Positions 25,170 to 33,168 of a stretch of DNA of 64,000 nt are shown piece by piece; the stretch's first letter is position 1, and every line of letters starts with the position of its first letter. Under the pieces are notes generated by a model. The model worked only from the letters and a program-made list of their open reading frames with translations. It did not search any database and had not been told where the DNA came from. The DNA is taken from NCBI GenBank assembly GCA_001797465.1, contig MGPQ01000016.1, forward strand, positions 42,971 through 106,970, read 5' to 3'. The position numbers and the translations under genes were made by a program. Source of the stretch: Deltaproteobacteria bacterium GWB2_55_19. Its GTDB lineage: Bacteria > Desulfobacterota > GWC2-55-46.

Positions 25170-27236
25170 ATGAAGCTTGACTGTATCGGGTCTAAAAATA
25201 CGCTATGGGCGCTCGCCTTCATATTCCTCTACTTGATGGGCATGGTCTTCAGCTATACGCCATACGGCACAGGGGACAAGACCGAGTACATCATGTCCAC
25301 GGAGAGCCTCTTATATGACGGGGACCTCGTGTACAGGCCTCATGTGGACCTCAAGAGGCACCTTGAGCGCAAGCCCGAGACCATAGACTACGATCCCGCC
25401 GGGATATATCTCATGAAGAACACAAGGAGCGGGAAGGTGCGGCTCGGCGCGCATTCCTTCTACTATCCGCTCGCTTCAGCGCCTTTTTACCTCTTCTTCT
25501 CGTCCTTCGGAAAGTCCTTTTCCCATTACGGCTTTTATGTCCTGAACGCGATACTCTTTTTCCTCTCCGTCCTCATGGGGTACCTCTATCTCAGGGAGAA
25601 GAACGCAGAGGGGCTCTCCCTTGCGGCCTCCGCGGTCTTTTTCTTCTTTTCAGCCGCGGCCTCCTACGTCCTCTGGATACACTCGGAAGTTTTCATGCTC
25701 TTTTTGACGACGGCGTTTATCTTCCTCTGGCAGAGGAAGTGGTATTACTCCGCCTCGGCGATAATGGGCGTGGCGGCCGGCGTAAAGACCCCGATGCTCG
25801 CGCTCCTGCTGCCGTTCTGGTTCGACCTCGCGTCCAAAAGGGAGTACAGGAGGGCCGCGCTCGGGCTCGTTGTGACCGCCGTCTTCGCCTCGCCTCAGCT
25901 CCTGTATAATTTCTACCACTTCAAGTCTTTCAGCCCGATAGTGAAGGAAGGGTTCGCGTCCATGCAGTTCATAACCCCTTCTACCGTAATCGGGTCGTTC
26001 ATAGACCCGTTCTACGGGCTCATCTGGTTTTATCCCCTTGTAGTACTCTGCCTCGTCAACATGGAGAGGAGCATAAAAAATTACCTTTTAATGTTCTCGT
26101 CCGTTCTCATAGTGACCGGGATGAACGGGACGGCCCACATATACTCCCACCAGGTGGGGCTCAGGTACCTGATGCTCGTCTACCCGGTATTCCTTTTCAT
26201 GGTCGGCGAGATAAGGCTTACCCGCGTAAACAAGGCGCTCCTCGCCATCTCGGTTTTTGTAATCGCCGGCGTAGTGATGAACCCGGTGCACAATTCCCAG
26301 GCCCCGCAGGTATCGAAGAGGGAGCATTTTACGTACCTGCCCTACAAGGCCGCGAGGTTTGTCTTTGGACTGGAAGACAACCCGGAGGTCGCCTTTCACT
26401 TCAGCAGGAAGGTGGGCCGGAGCGCCGCGCTGTTGGACGACGACAGGCATTTCAAGGGAGACGCGTGGACGCTCGGGGGAGAGCCTTTAAAACTGCTTTT
26501 GAACGACGTATCAAGCGGGGAGGTATCCTTCAGGCTCCTCGGGTGGGGGAAAAAGGAGCCGCAAAAACTGCGGGTAACTCTGAACGGCAGGAAGGAATTT
26601 ACGTATTTACTTCAACCTGGAATTGTGAATAATATTATAGTCCCGGTTACAGAAAATGACATCCGGAAGTATTCCAGAAGATGGGTGAGGAATCTTGTGT
26701 ACCTGGATCTGCTGGCAGAGCCCTGGGTCCCGGTAGAGGCCACAAACGGCGCGAATCCGGACCCGAGGACCCTCGGCGTTAAGCTTGTAGGCCTGTTTAA
26801 CAACGGGAGTTATATATATCCGGGGCCGGATACTGACATATACACGAGGCTCGAAGCGGCTGGCGTGACCGTTAGCCCGGGGGTGCTCACCCCGGACAGA
26901 TGGACCGTCGGGGGCGAGGAGGCCAGGTTCGACATAAGCGGCCTTCAAAAGGGCAGGCTCGTCGTAAGGCTGAGGGCGTGGGACAAGGACAGTCCCCAGA
27001 AGATAACGCTCGGCTTTAACGGGAAACGGCACACGAAGGCCGTTTCTCCCGGCGTGGTCGCCGTATTTGATATTGAGGTCCCGGCGTCTGCGGTATCCGG
27101 CGGAGGTCCCGTCTCATTCCGCGTCCTTGCCGATGGTTGGGCGCCCAGCCATATCGTAAAAGGCAGTATGGACGGCAGGTCGCTCGGCGCGTGGCTCGAC
27201 GGGATAGAGAATAACGGGAGGGCGCTCTTAAATTGA
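25170..27236 (+). CDS. GT-C membrane glycosyltransferase with duplicated C-terminal beta-rich domain
   Basis: 688 aa. About ten hydrophobic segments fill residues 10-375. The first periplasmic loop carries the GT-C type acidic site (YGTGDKTEYIMSTESLL, 32-48), as in polyprenyl-phosphate-sugar-using mannosyl/arabinosyltransferases. Residues about 430-688 are soluble and contain two similar repeats (about 433-545 and 578-684), both starting WT(L/V)GGE and including PQK(L/I)..(T/F).NG(R/K), and ending LG..L.G..NNG. This part is probably periplasmic and glycan-binding (inference). GTG-starting GT2 follows after 10 bases and likely makes the lipid-linked donor. The DNA around 26,590-26,700 is unusually AT-rich within an otherwise GC-rich gene. 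Confidence 0.75.
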   Translation: MKLDCIGSKNTLWALAFIFLYLMGMVFSYTPYGTGDKTEYIMSTESLLYDGDLVYRPHVDLKRHLERKPETIDYDPAGIYLMKNTRSGKVRLGAHSFYYPLASAPFYLFFSSFGKSFSHYGFYVLNAILFFLSVLMGYLYLREKNAEGLSLAASAVFFFFSAAASYVLWIHSEVFMLFLTTAFIFLWQRKWYYSASAIMGVAAGVKTPMLALLLPFWFDLASKREYRRAALGLVVTAVFASPQLLYNFYHFKSFSPIVKEGFASMQFITPSTVIGSFIDPFYGLIWFYPLVVLCLVNMERSIKNYLLMFSSVLIVTGMNGTAHIYSHQVGLRYLMLVYPVFLFMVGEIRLTRVNKALLAISVFVIAGVVMNPVHNSQAPQVSKREHFTYLPYKAARFVFGLEDNPEVAFHFSRKVGRSAALLDDDRHFKGDAWTLGGEPLKLLLNDVSSGEVSFRLLGWGKKEPQKLRVTLNGRKEFTYLLQPGIVNNIIVPVTENDIRKYSRRWVRNLVYLDLLAEPWVPVEATNGANPDPRTLGVKLVGLFNNGSYIYPGPDTDIYTRLEAAGVTVSPGVLTPDRWTVGGEEARFDISGLQKGRLVVRLRAWDKDSPQKITLGFNGKRHTKAVSPGVVAVFDIEVPASAVSGGGPVSFRVLADGWAPSHIVKGSMDGRSLGAWLDGIENNGRALLN
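26466..27221 (+). repeat. Internal protein repeat encoded in the GT-C gene
   Basis: Two copies of a roughly 110-residue module, encoded at about 26466-26810 and 26901-27221. Shared features are the WTLGGE/WTVGGE start, a GWGKKEPQK versus AWDKDSPQK loop, NGRK versus NGKR, a P-G turn (LQPGIV/VSPGVV), and the closing LGVKLVGLFNNG versus LGAWLDGIENNG. DNA identity is low, so the duplication is not recent. Confidence 0.7.
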
Positions 27237-27246
27237 CGGAGGTTTC

Positions 27247-28206
27247 GTGATTTCCATCATCATTCCTGTATTTAACGAGGGGAAGAACGTAGAGAAGCTC
27301 TATGAACGGCTTTCGACTGTTGCGAAAGAGATCAAAGACGAGATGGAGTTCATCTTTGTCGACGATGGCAGCAGGGACAGTAGCCTAGAGCTTATAAAGG
27401 GCCTGAACAAAAAGGACCCTCGGGTCAAGGCCGTAAGCTTCTCGCGCAACTTCGGCCATCAGGTGGCGGTAAGCGCGGGCCTGAGATTTTCCAGAGGGGA
27501 CGCCGTGATAGTCATAGACGGCGACCTGCAGGACCGTCCGGAAACACTCGGCGAGTTCATCTCGAAGTGGCGGGAGGGGTACCAGGTGGTCTACGCCATA
27601 CGGCAGATGAGGGCGGACGAAGGCATCATAAAGAAATGGACGTCGTGGGCCTTTTACAGGGTGTTTTCAAAGATGGTCACGATGGACATACCGCTCGATT
27701 CAGGGGACTTCTGCCTCATGGACAGGGTCGTCGTGGAGCACCTGAACTCGATGCCGGAGCGCAACCGGTTCGTGCGCGGTTTAAGGTCGTGGATCGGGTA
27801 CAGGCAGACTGGGGTCGTCGTAAACAGGGACGCGAGGCATTCCGGCAAGGCGAAGTATACTTTTAAAAAGAGCTTCCGTCTCGCAAAGGACGCCGTCATA
27901 GGCTTCAGCCACGTCCCGCTCCACTATATAGGGGTCCTCGGCGTGACGGTCGCGTTCATAGCGTTCATAGCGTCGGTATTCGTGATCGCCCACAGGGTCA
28001 TAGGTTTTAAGATGCTCGGATACAGCCCGCAGGACTATCCAGGATACGCGTCGCTGATGCTCGCCGTGCTTTTTTTCGGAGGCGTTCAGCTCTTCGCGCT
28101 CGGGATACTCGGCGAGTATATAGGAAGGATATTCGATGAGACGAAAAACCGTCCGCTATTCATAGCCAAAGAGTTCGTTGGGATCGAAAAAAAGGAAGAT
28201 AGATAA
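27247..28206 (+). CDS. Polyprenyl-phosphate glycosyltransferase, GT2 (GtrB/ArnC/DPM1-like)
   Basis: Transfers a sugar from a nucleotide donor to undecaprenyl phosphate at the inner membrane (319 aa). GT-A start ISIIIPVFNEGKNVEKL, FVDDGSRDSS, and the DXD region DGDLQD at 91-96. The RNFGHQVAVSAGL stretch and the HSGKAKYTFKKS motif near 200 are typical of this group. Two C-terminal hydrophobic segments (about 228-255 and 268-295) anchor it, ending FALGILGEYIGRI as in GtrB-like proteins. GTG start with a GGAGG site. It is paired with the upstream GT-C enzyme, which would use its lipid-linked product on the periplasmic side. Confidence 0.88.
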   Translation: MISIIIPVFNEGKNVEKLYERLSTVAKEIKDEMEFIFVDDGSRDSSLELIKGLNKKDPRVKAVSFSRNFGHQVAVSAGLRFSRGDAVIVIDGDLQDRPETLGEFISKWREGYQVVYAIRQMRADEGIIKKWTSWAFYRVFSKMVTMDIPLDSGDFCLMDRVVVEHLNSMPERNRFVRGLRSWIGYRQTGVVVNRDARHSGKAKYTFKKSFRLAKDAVIGFSHVPLHYIGVLGVTVAFIAFIASVFVIAHRVIGFKMLGYSPQDYPGYASLMLAVLFFGGVQLFALGILGEYIGRIFDETKNRPLFIAKEFVGIEKKEDR

Positions 28207-28697
28207 TGGGTCTCTTGAGCAACATCGTAAGGGAAAAACGCATCCAGTTCTGCCTCCCGTACATCAATAAGGGCGACAGGGTACTGGAGATAGGTTGCGG
28301 GAACATGTACGTGACAAAGAAGCTCCGGGAAAAAGGGGTGGATGTTGTCGGGCTGGACGTGACGCCGCCGGCGGACGTTGTAGGCGACATAAACAGGTAC
28401 GCGGAGCTCGGCTTCAAGCAGGGGCAGTTCGACGTGATCCTCGCGTTCGAGGTGATAGAGCACGTGGACCTCATAAAGCCCGTGAAGAAGCTCCTCAAGC
28501 CCGGCGGGCTCTTTATCGCGACGACGCCGGTCCCGTCCATGGACTGGGTGCTTCGTATAATGGAATTTTTCGGGCTGAACCAGAAGAGGACCTCGCCGCA
28601 CTCTCACCTCGTGCGCTTGGAGGAACTCCCGTTTGAGACCGTCAGGCTCAAAAAGGTTTTGGGGCTCATGCAGTGGGGGGTCCTGAGATCAAGATGA
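28206..28697 (+). CDS. Small class I SAM-dependent methyltransferase
   Basis: 163 aa methyltransferase of the Methyltransf_23 type: motif I VLEIGCGNMYVTKKL near 26-40, acid in VVGLDVTPP, then DVILAFEVIEHV and LLKPGGLFIATTP. It is short, lacking the usual extra C-terminal strands. The ATG shares its A with the upstream TAA, and its stop overlaps the next ATG as ATGA, so it is embedded in the operon with the GT-C/GT2 pair and the FAD enzyme. Possibly methylates a lipid-linked sugar; unproven. Confidence 0.78.
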   Translation: MGLLSNIVREKRIQFCLPYINKGDRVLEIGCGNMYVTKKLREKGVDVVGLDVTPPADVVGDINRYAELGFKQGQFDVILAFEVIEHVDLIKPVKKLLKPGGLFIATTPVPSMDWVLRIMEFFGLNQKRTSPHSHLVRLEELPFETVRLKKVLGLMQWGVLRSR

Positions 28698-30007
28698 AAC
28701 ATGATGGAAAGAGGCCCCGCATAGGGGTGTTGGGCGGAGGCCTCGCGGGCCTCACCGCCGCGTACAGGCTCTCGGAGAGCGGTTTCGATGTTACTGTCCT
28801 TGAGAGGGACGGCGAGCTCGGGGGGCTTGCCAAGGCGATTAACATCGACGGGTTCCCGATAGACGTCTATTACCACCACGCATTCAGTAGCGACGCCGCG
28901 CTCTGGGGCCTCTGCGCCGAGCTCGGTCTCTCCGGCTCGGTACGCTGGCTCAAGAGCCCGATGGGCTATCTTACGGACGGCAAGGTCTACCAGTTCGGGA
29001 CGATCGCCTCGCTCCTCAAGTTCAAGCCGCTCGGGATAGCCGACAAGATACGGTTTATCACGTCCACGCTGAAGCTTAAGTCGGAGCGGGACTTAGGCAA
29101 GCTCGAAGGCTTTACAGCCGACGAATGGCTCAGGCGCCATGCCGGGGAAAGGGTCTATGAAGTAATATGGAAGCCGCTCCTCGTGCAGAAGTTCGGCCCC
29201 AGGTATGATAAGATAGGCATAACGTTCATAGCGAGAAAGGTCCAGCAGAGGAGCGAGACGAGAAAGCTCGGGCAGGAGTCGCTCGCCTACATGGAAGGGA
29301 GCTTCGGGCTGATCACGGACGCGCTTGCGGGGAGGATCAGGTCCAACGGCGGCGAGATACGGACAGGGGCGAATGTTACGAGGATATCAAGGGATGGGGA
29401 CGCCCTCGTAGTTGAGGACAATAAGACAAAAACGCGCTTTGACAAGGTGGTGGCTACCTTTGCACCCGGGGTGCTGAAGGGACTCTGCGATTTCCCCGCG
29501 GAATACAGGGGAGGGCTCGATAAGCTGGAGCACATGGCCGTCATATGCGCGATGCTCATAGCGAAAAAGCCGGTCAGCGGCATATACTGGCTGAACGTCG
29601 GGGACAACTCGTTCCCGTTCGGCGCGGTCGTGGAGCATACCAACCTGTGGGGCCCCGAGCACTACGGCGGAAGACATATCACATACATCTCCAAATACCT
29701 TTCGCCCGACGACCCGGTCTATAAGTCGAAGGACAAGGACATACTCGGCCTTTTCTACAGACACATAAAGAGGATCAACCCTCTTTTCGACGGGGAGAAA
29801 GACGTTACGAAGGCGCTTGTCTTCAGGTCGATGTACGCGCAACCATTCATAACCGCCGGTTACGGGGCGATAAAGCCGGGGATCAAGACCCCTGTCGAAG
29901 GGCTCTACTGGGTATCCACATCACACATCTACCCTGAGGACAGAGGGGTCAATTACAGCATAAAACTCGGGATGGAAGTCAGCGACCTTGTAAAACGTGG
30001 ATACTGA
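28694..30007 (+). CDS. FAD-dependent oxidoreductase (amine oxidase / UDP-galactopyranose-mutase-like)
   Basis: 437 aa from ATG 28694 (overlapping the upstream stop as ATGA). The N-terminal dinucleotide fold reads IGVLGGGLAGLTAAYRL at 10-26 with the acidic strand end VTVLERDGELGGLA (34-47); a second region, TGANVTRISRDGDALVV, is the usual FAD-domain strand pair, and the C-terminus holds GLYWVSTSHIYPEDRGVNYS with the FAD-contacting segment. Such proteins in polysaccharide loci include sugar-ring mutases and desaturases of lipid-linked intermediates. Function here is unassigned. It sits after a lipid-phosphate GT and methyltransferase, so a role on a lipid-linked sugar is plausible. Confidence 0.78.
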   Translation: MKHDGKRPRIGVLGGGLAGLTAAYRLSESGFDVTVLERDGELGGLAKAINIDGFPIDVYYHHAFSSDAALWGLCAELGLSGSVRWLKSPMGYLTDGKVYQFGTIASLLKFKPLGIADKIRFITSTLKLKSERDLGKLEGFTADEWLRRHAGERVYEVIWKPLLVQKFGPRYDKIGITFIARKVQQRSETRKLGQESLAYMEGSFGLITDALAGRIRSNGGEIRTGANVTRISRDGDALVVEDNKTKTRFDKVVATFAPGVLKGLCDFPAEYRGGLDKLEHMAVICAMLIAKKPVSGIYWLNVGDNSFPFGAVVEHTNLWGPEHYGGRHITYISKYLSPDDPVYKSKDKDILGLFYRHIKRINPLFDGEKDVTKALVFRSMYAQPFITAGYGAIKPGIKTPVEGLYWVSTSHIYPEDRGVNYSIKLGMEVSDLVKRGY

Positions 30008-30467
30008 GGGCGTAACGGACGATAAGGGGCTCATGGACGTAGAGGCAATAATGGGACGCATAAGGGAGAACGTCAACCGCAAGATCGACTCCGGCGTTTA
30101 TTCCGAGGCAGACATAAAAGACGTATCGGGGGCGGCCCTTGACGAGCCTGGCATGGAAAGGGACGTCCTGTCGGCTCAACTAAACCTCCTTAAAAAGGAT
30201 TACGACCTCGCAAGCGTCCCCAGGGCCACGTCCCACAGGTCGGCCTTTAAGGGCTGGCTTATAGTAACCATTAAGAGGATAACCCTTTTCGTTTTGACCA
30301 GGTTCGGCGGCGCCATGTGGGAGAAGCAGGCAGGCTTCAACTACGGAGTGCTCGGCGCGCTCGAAATATTGTCTGAGGAGATAAAGAGGGTGAACGACGA
30401 GAACGCCGCCCTCAGGAAAAGGCTCGACGGGCTTGAGGATAAAAAGACGCACGGGGCAGGCGGCTAA
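29997..30467 (+). CDS. Small hypothetical protein with C-terminal coiled coil
   Basis: 156 aa if it starts at GTG 29997, overlapping the FAD gene by 11 bases; ATG 30033 (144 aa) is an alternative. I do not recognise a catalytic domain. The stretch VEAIMGRIRENVNRK near residue 15 is like the short helices that begin many proteins in glycan loci. A mid-protein amphipathic/hydrophobic run (FKGWLIVTIKRITLFVLT, about 84-101) may touch the membrane, and residues about 120-150 are a charged coiled coil. It may be an adaptor tethering glycosyltransferases; this is a guess. It is last gene before a 363-base gap. Confidence 0.5.
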   Translation: MDTEGVTDDKGLMDVEAIMGRIRENVNRKIDSGVYSEADIKDVSGAALDEPGMERDVLSAQLNLLKKDYDLASVPRATSHRSAFKGWLIVTIKRITLFVLTRFGGAMWEKQAGFNYGVLGALEILSEEIKRVNDENAALRKRLDGLEDKKTHGAGG

Positions 30468-30830
30468 GGAGGCCCGTACACCGAAGGACTTGAATGTTTT
30501 TTTGAATGGTTATGCGCCTGTCCAGGCAGGGAAGACCGTCCAGAGGTGTCGCGTCCCTTTGCCGTCTTCCATTGCAAGGACAAGCTAATCCAGCCTCCAG
30601 CGGCGTCAAGGACGATACGGTCCCGGCCCCTCCAGTCACGTACAGAGCATATCAAGTCCCTTTTTAAAAAACGCATGCCATCCGAGGCCCGGTCTTTCCT
30701 TCAGAAATGAAAAAACGCCTTTAAAATTCCACTCAGCGGCCATTTGTGATATAATTTTCTGATTTCAAGCAGGGGCTTTAGCCCTGGCGCGCGACATACA
30801 ATTCCATATGGATGTTCAACGGGTTGTTTA
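30468..30830 (+). other. Intergenic region with an internal promoter
   Basis: 363 bases without a supported gene. The first 250 bases show nothing I can name. From about 30,710 it is AT-rich and carries the promoter listed at 30727-30755. This gap divides the polysaccharide locus into two likely transcription units. Confidence 0.6.
30727..30755 (+). promoter_or_regulatory. Extended -10 promoter
   Basis: A perfect extended -10, TGATATAAT at 30747-30755, with TTCCAC 17 bases upstream as a weak -35 (3 of 6). It lies 75 bases before the GT4 gene at 30831 and probably starts the second half of the locus. Confidence 0.65.
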
Positions 30831-32060
30831 TTGAAGATAGCCTTTGTCATACCCTGGTACGGAAAGGGGATACCGGGAGGCGCCGAGAGCGAGTGCAGAA
30901 AGACTGCGCTCCATCTTAAGGGACGCTTCGACGTGGAGGTGCTTACAACCTGCGTAAGGGATTTTCAGAGCGACTGGAACGTTGATTTCCACAAGGAAGG
31001 TGTTGAGGTCGCAGAGGGCATCAGGGTCAGGAGGTTTCCAGTAAGGAAGAGGGACACGCACTCGTTCGATGCTGTAAACAAGAGGCTCATGCATACTGAC
31101 ATGGGGCGGCTTAAGGCCATGCGTTCAGCGAGGCCGGGGTTTTCGCCTGTCTCACCCAATGAGGAAGAGACGTATATAAGAGAGTCGGTGAACAGCCCCG
31201 CGCTCTACGACTACATCGTGAGGTCGTACGGCGAGTACGACCTCTTCATATTCATACCCTATATGTTCGGCACGACATACTTCGGCTCAATGGCCGCAAG
31301 GGACAAGGCGGCGCTCATCCCCTGTCTTCACGACGAGAGCTACGCCTACTTGTCCATATACAACGCGATGTTCCGAAACGCCAGGCGGGTGATATTCAAT
31401 TCGTCCTCGGAAGAAAGGCTCGCCAGGAGGCTCTTCGGCGCACTGGATGGCGGCGTTCTCCTGGGGACGGGGGTGGACACGGAGTTTACCTCGGAGCCCG
31501 AGCGGTTCAGGAATAAATATTCCATGCAAGGCCCGTTCGTCCTGTACGCCGGTAGGAAGGACGCGGGGAAGAACACCCCCCTGCTGGTCGATTTCTTCCG
31601 GAGGTTCAAGGCAGACAACCCGGCAAACCCGATGAAGCTCGTCCTCATCGGCCCCGGTGACGTCCTCATACCCGGGAGATACAAAAAGGAGATAATCGAC
31701 CTCGGGTTCATCGAGGCGCAGGATAAGTTTGATGCGTACGGGGCGGCGTTGTGCCTTTGCCAGCCGTCAGTGAACGAAAGTTTTTCCATCGTGCTGATGG
31801 AGGCATGGGCGTGCTCTACCCCGGCCCTTGTCCACGCGGGGTGCGAGGTGACGAGGGAATTCTGCGTTGAGAGCGGGGGCGGGCTCTATTTTTCCAATTA
31901 TCCCGAGTTCGCCGAGGGCCTGCTTTTTATGTGCGAAAACGACGGCGTGAGGAAGGGTCTCGGGCAAAAAGGTTCATCCTTCGTCAGGAGGAACTTCGCG
32001 TGGGACGTAGTGACCGAGAGGCTCTCGTCCTTTATCAGGGGGGGCAATGGAGAAGGTTGA
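30831..32060 (+). CDS. Glycosyltransferase family 4
   Basis: 409 aa GT-B enzyme starting at TTG (no ATG nearby; the family start IAFVIPWYGKGIPGGAES begins two residues in). The donor half has YAGRKDAGKNTPLLVDFF, LIGPGDV, LGFIEAQDKFDAYGAA and NESFSIVLMEAW, the last an EX7E-type loop. It is clearly similar to the protein at 33165 (GGAE loop, EVLTTC, RVRRFPV shared), with a more divergent GT4 between them. First gene after the extended -10 promoter. The sugar is unknown. Confidence 0.87.
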   Translation: MKIAFVIPWYGKGIPGGAESECRKTALHLKGRFDVEVLTTCVRDFQSDWNVDFHKEGVEVAEGIRVRRFPVRKRDTHSFDAVNKRLMHTDMGRLKAMRSARPGFSPVSPNEEETYIRESVNSPALYDYIVRSYGEYDLFIFIPYMFGTTYFGSMAARDKAALIPCLHDESYAYLSIYNAMFRNARRVIFNSSSEERLARRLFGALDGGVLLGTGVDTEFTSEPERFRNKYSMQGPFVLYAGRKDAGKNTPLLVDFFRRFKADNPANPMKLVLIGPGDVLIPGRYKKEIIDLGFIEAQDKFDAYGAALCLCQPSVNESFSIVLMEAWACSTPALVHAGCEVTREFCVESGGGLYFSNYPEFAEGLLFMCENDGVRKGLGQKGSSFVRRNFAWDVVTERLSSFIRGGNGEG

Positions 32061-33168
32061 GGTCCATCAGCTACTGTCCAACCTCGATTACGGCGACGCG
32101 ATCAGCGATAACGCGCTCGCGTTAAGGGACGTGTTGCGGGAAAAAGGCTATGTATCCAACATCTACGCCAGGTACATACACCCGAAGGTGGCCTCGGATT
32201 GCCGGTACTTCAAGGAGCACGCCAAAAGGAGCTCCGCCTCCAATATCGCCGTATTCCATCATTCAATCGCCTCTGAGGTCTCGGAATATTTCAAGGGCCT
32301 GCCGGACGGAAAGATCATGATATATCACAACATAACGCCGAACCATTTCTACGAGCCGTTCAACGGGCGCATGTCTCATCTCCTTAAAAAGGGGAAGAAC
32401 GAGTTGAAGGCGTTCTCCCGGGTCCCTGACCTCGCGCTCGGGGACTCGGCGTTCAACGCCGAGGAGCTTAAGTCCCTCGGGTACAGGAACGTCGGGGTCC
32501 TGCCCCTGCTGACGGACTTAAGGCGGCTTGAAGGCGACTCCGACAGGGCCGTCGTAGAGAGGTACGGGGGCGATTTCACAAACATCATATTCGTCGGGCG
32601 CATAGCCCCCAACAAGAGGATCGAAGACATAATCAGGGCCTTCTGCTTTTACCAGCGCTTTTTGAACCCGTCTTCGAGGCTCTTCCTCGTGGGGTCCAAC
32701 AAGGAGGCCGCGTACGGATCGGCCCTCTCGGGTCTCGTTAAAAGGCTCGGCGTGAGGGACGTGGTTTTTACGGGACACGTGACGGTTGAGGAGTTAAGGG
32801 CCTATTACAGGCTCTCGCATCTCTTCCTCTGCATGAGCGAGCACGAGGGTTTTTGCGCCCCGCTCCTTGAGGCCATGTTCTTCAAAATCCCGGTTGTGGC
32901 ATACCGCTCGAGCGCGGTCCCTGAGACGATGGGAGGGGCCGGTGTCATCTTTAACGACAAAAAGGTCGAGGAGGTGGCAGAGCTCGCGGACTTGATCCTC
33001 CGCGACGCTGAATTGAGGCGTGGTATAGTCGAGGCGCAGACCGATAGGCTTAAGGACTTCGACAGGGCCTCCATAGGCGGGAAGTTCATCGAGTTTGTGG
33101 AGTCGATACGGGGGGCTCAGTCGGACAGGGGAGTGTGTGGTTTGAACCCCGGAAAGAGCGGTAGATGA
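32047..33168 (+). CDS. Glycosyltransferase family 4
   Basis: 373 aa GT-B enzyme. Start at ATG 32047 with a GGGGGG-type site, overlapping the upstream gene by 14 bases. N-terminal VHQLLSNLDYGDAISDNAL resembles GT4 proteins that begin with a 'GDAI' acceptor loop. The donor half has FVGRIAPNKRIEDIIRAF, TGHVTVEELRAYYRLS and the EX7E loop EHEGFCAPLLEAM, then KIPVVAY. Part of a three-gene GT4 run with overlapping stops and starts. Specificity unknown. Confidence 0.88.
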   Translation: MEKVEVHQLLSNLDYGDAISDNALALRDVLREKGYVSNIYARYIHPKVASDCRYFKEHAKRSSASNIAVFHHSIASEVSEYFKGLPDGKIMIYHNITPNHFYEPFNGRMSHLLKKGKNELKAFSRVPDLALGDSAFNAEELKSLGYRNVGVLPLLTDLRRLEGDSDRAVVERYGGDFTNIIFVGRIAPNKRIEDIIRAFCFYQRFLNPSSRLFLVGSNKEAAYGSALSGLVKRLGVRDVVFTGHVTVEELRAYYRLSHLFLCMSEHEGFCAPLLEAMFFKIPVVAYRSSAVPETMGGAGVIFNDKKVEEVAELADLILRDAELRRGIVEAQTDRLKDFDRASIGGKFIEFVESIRGAQSDRGVCGLNPGKSGR

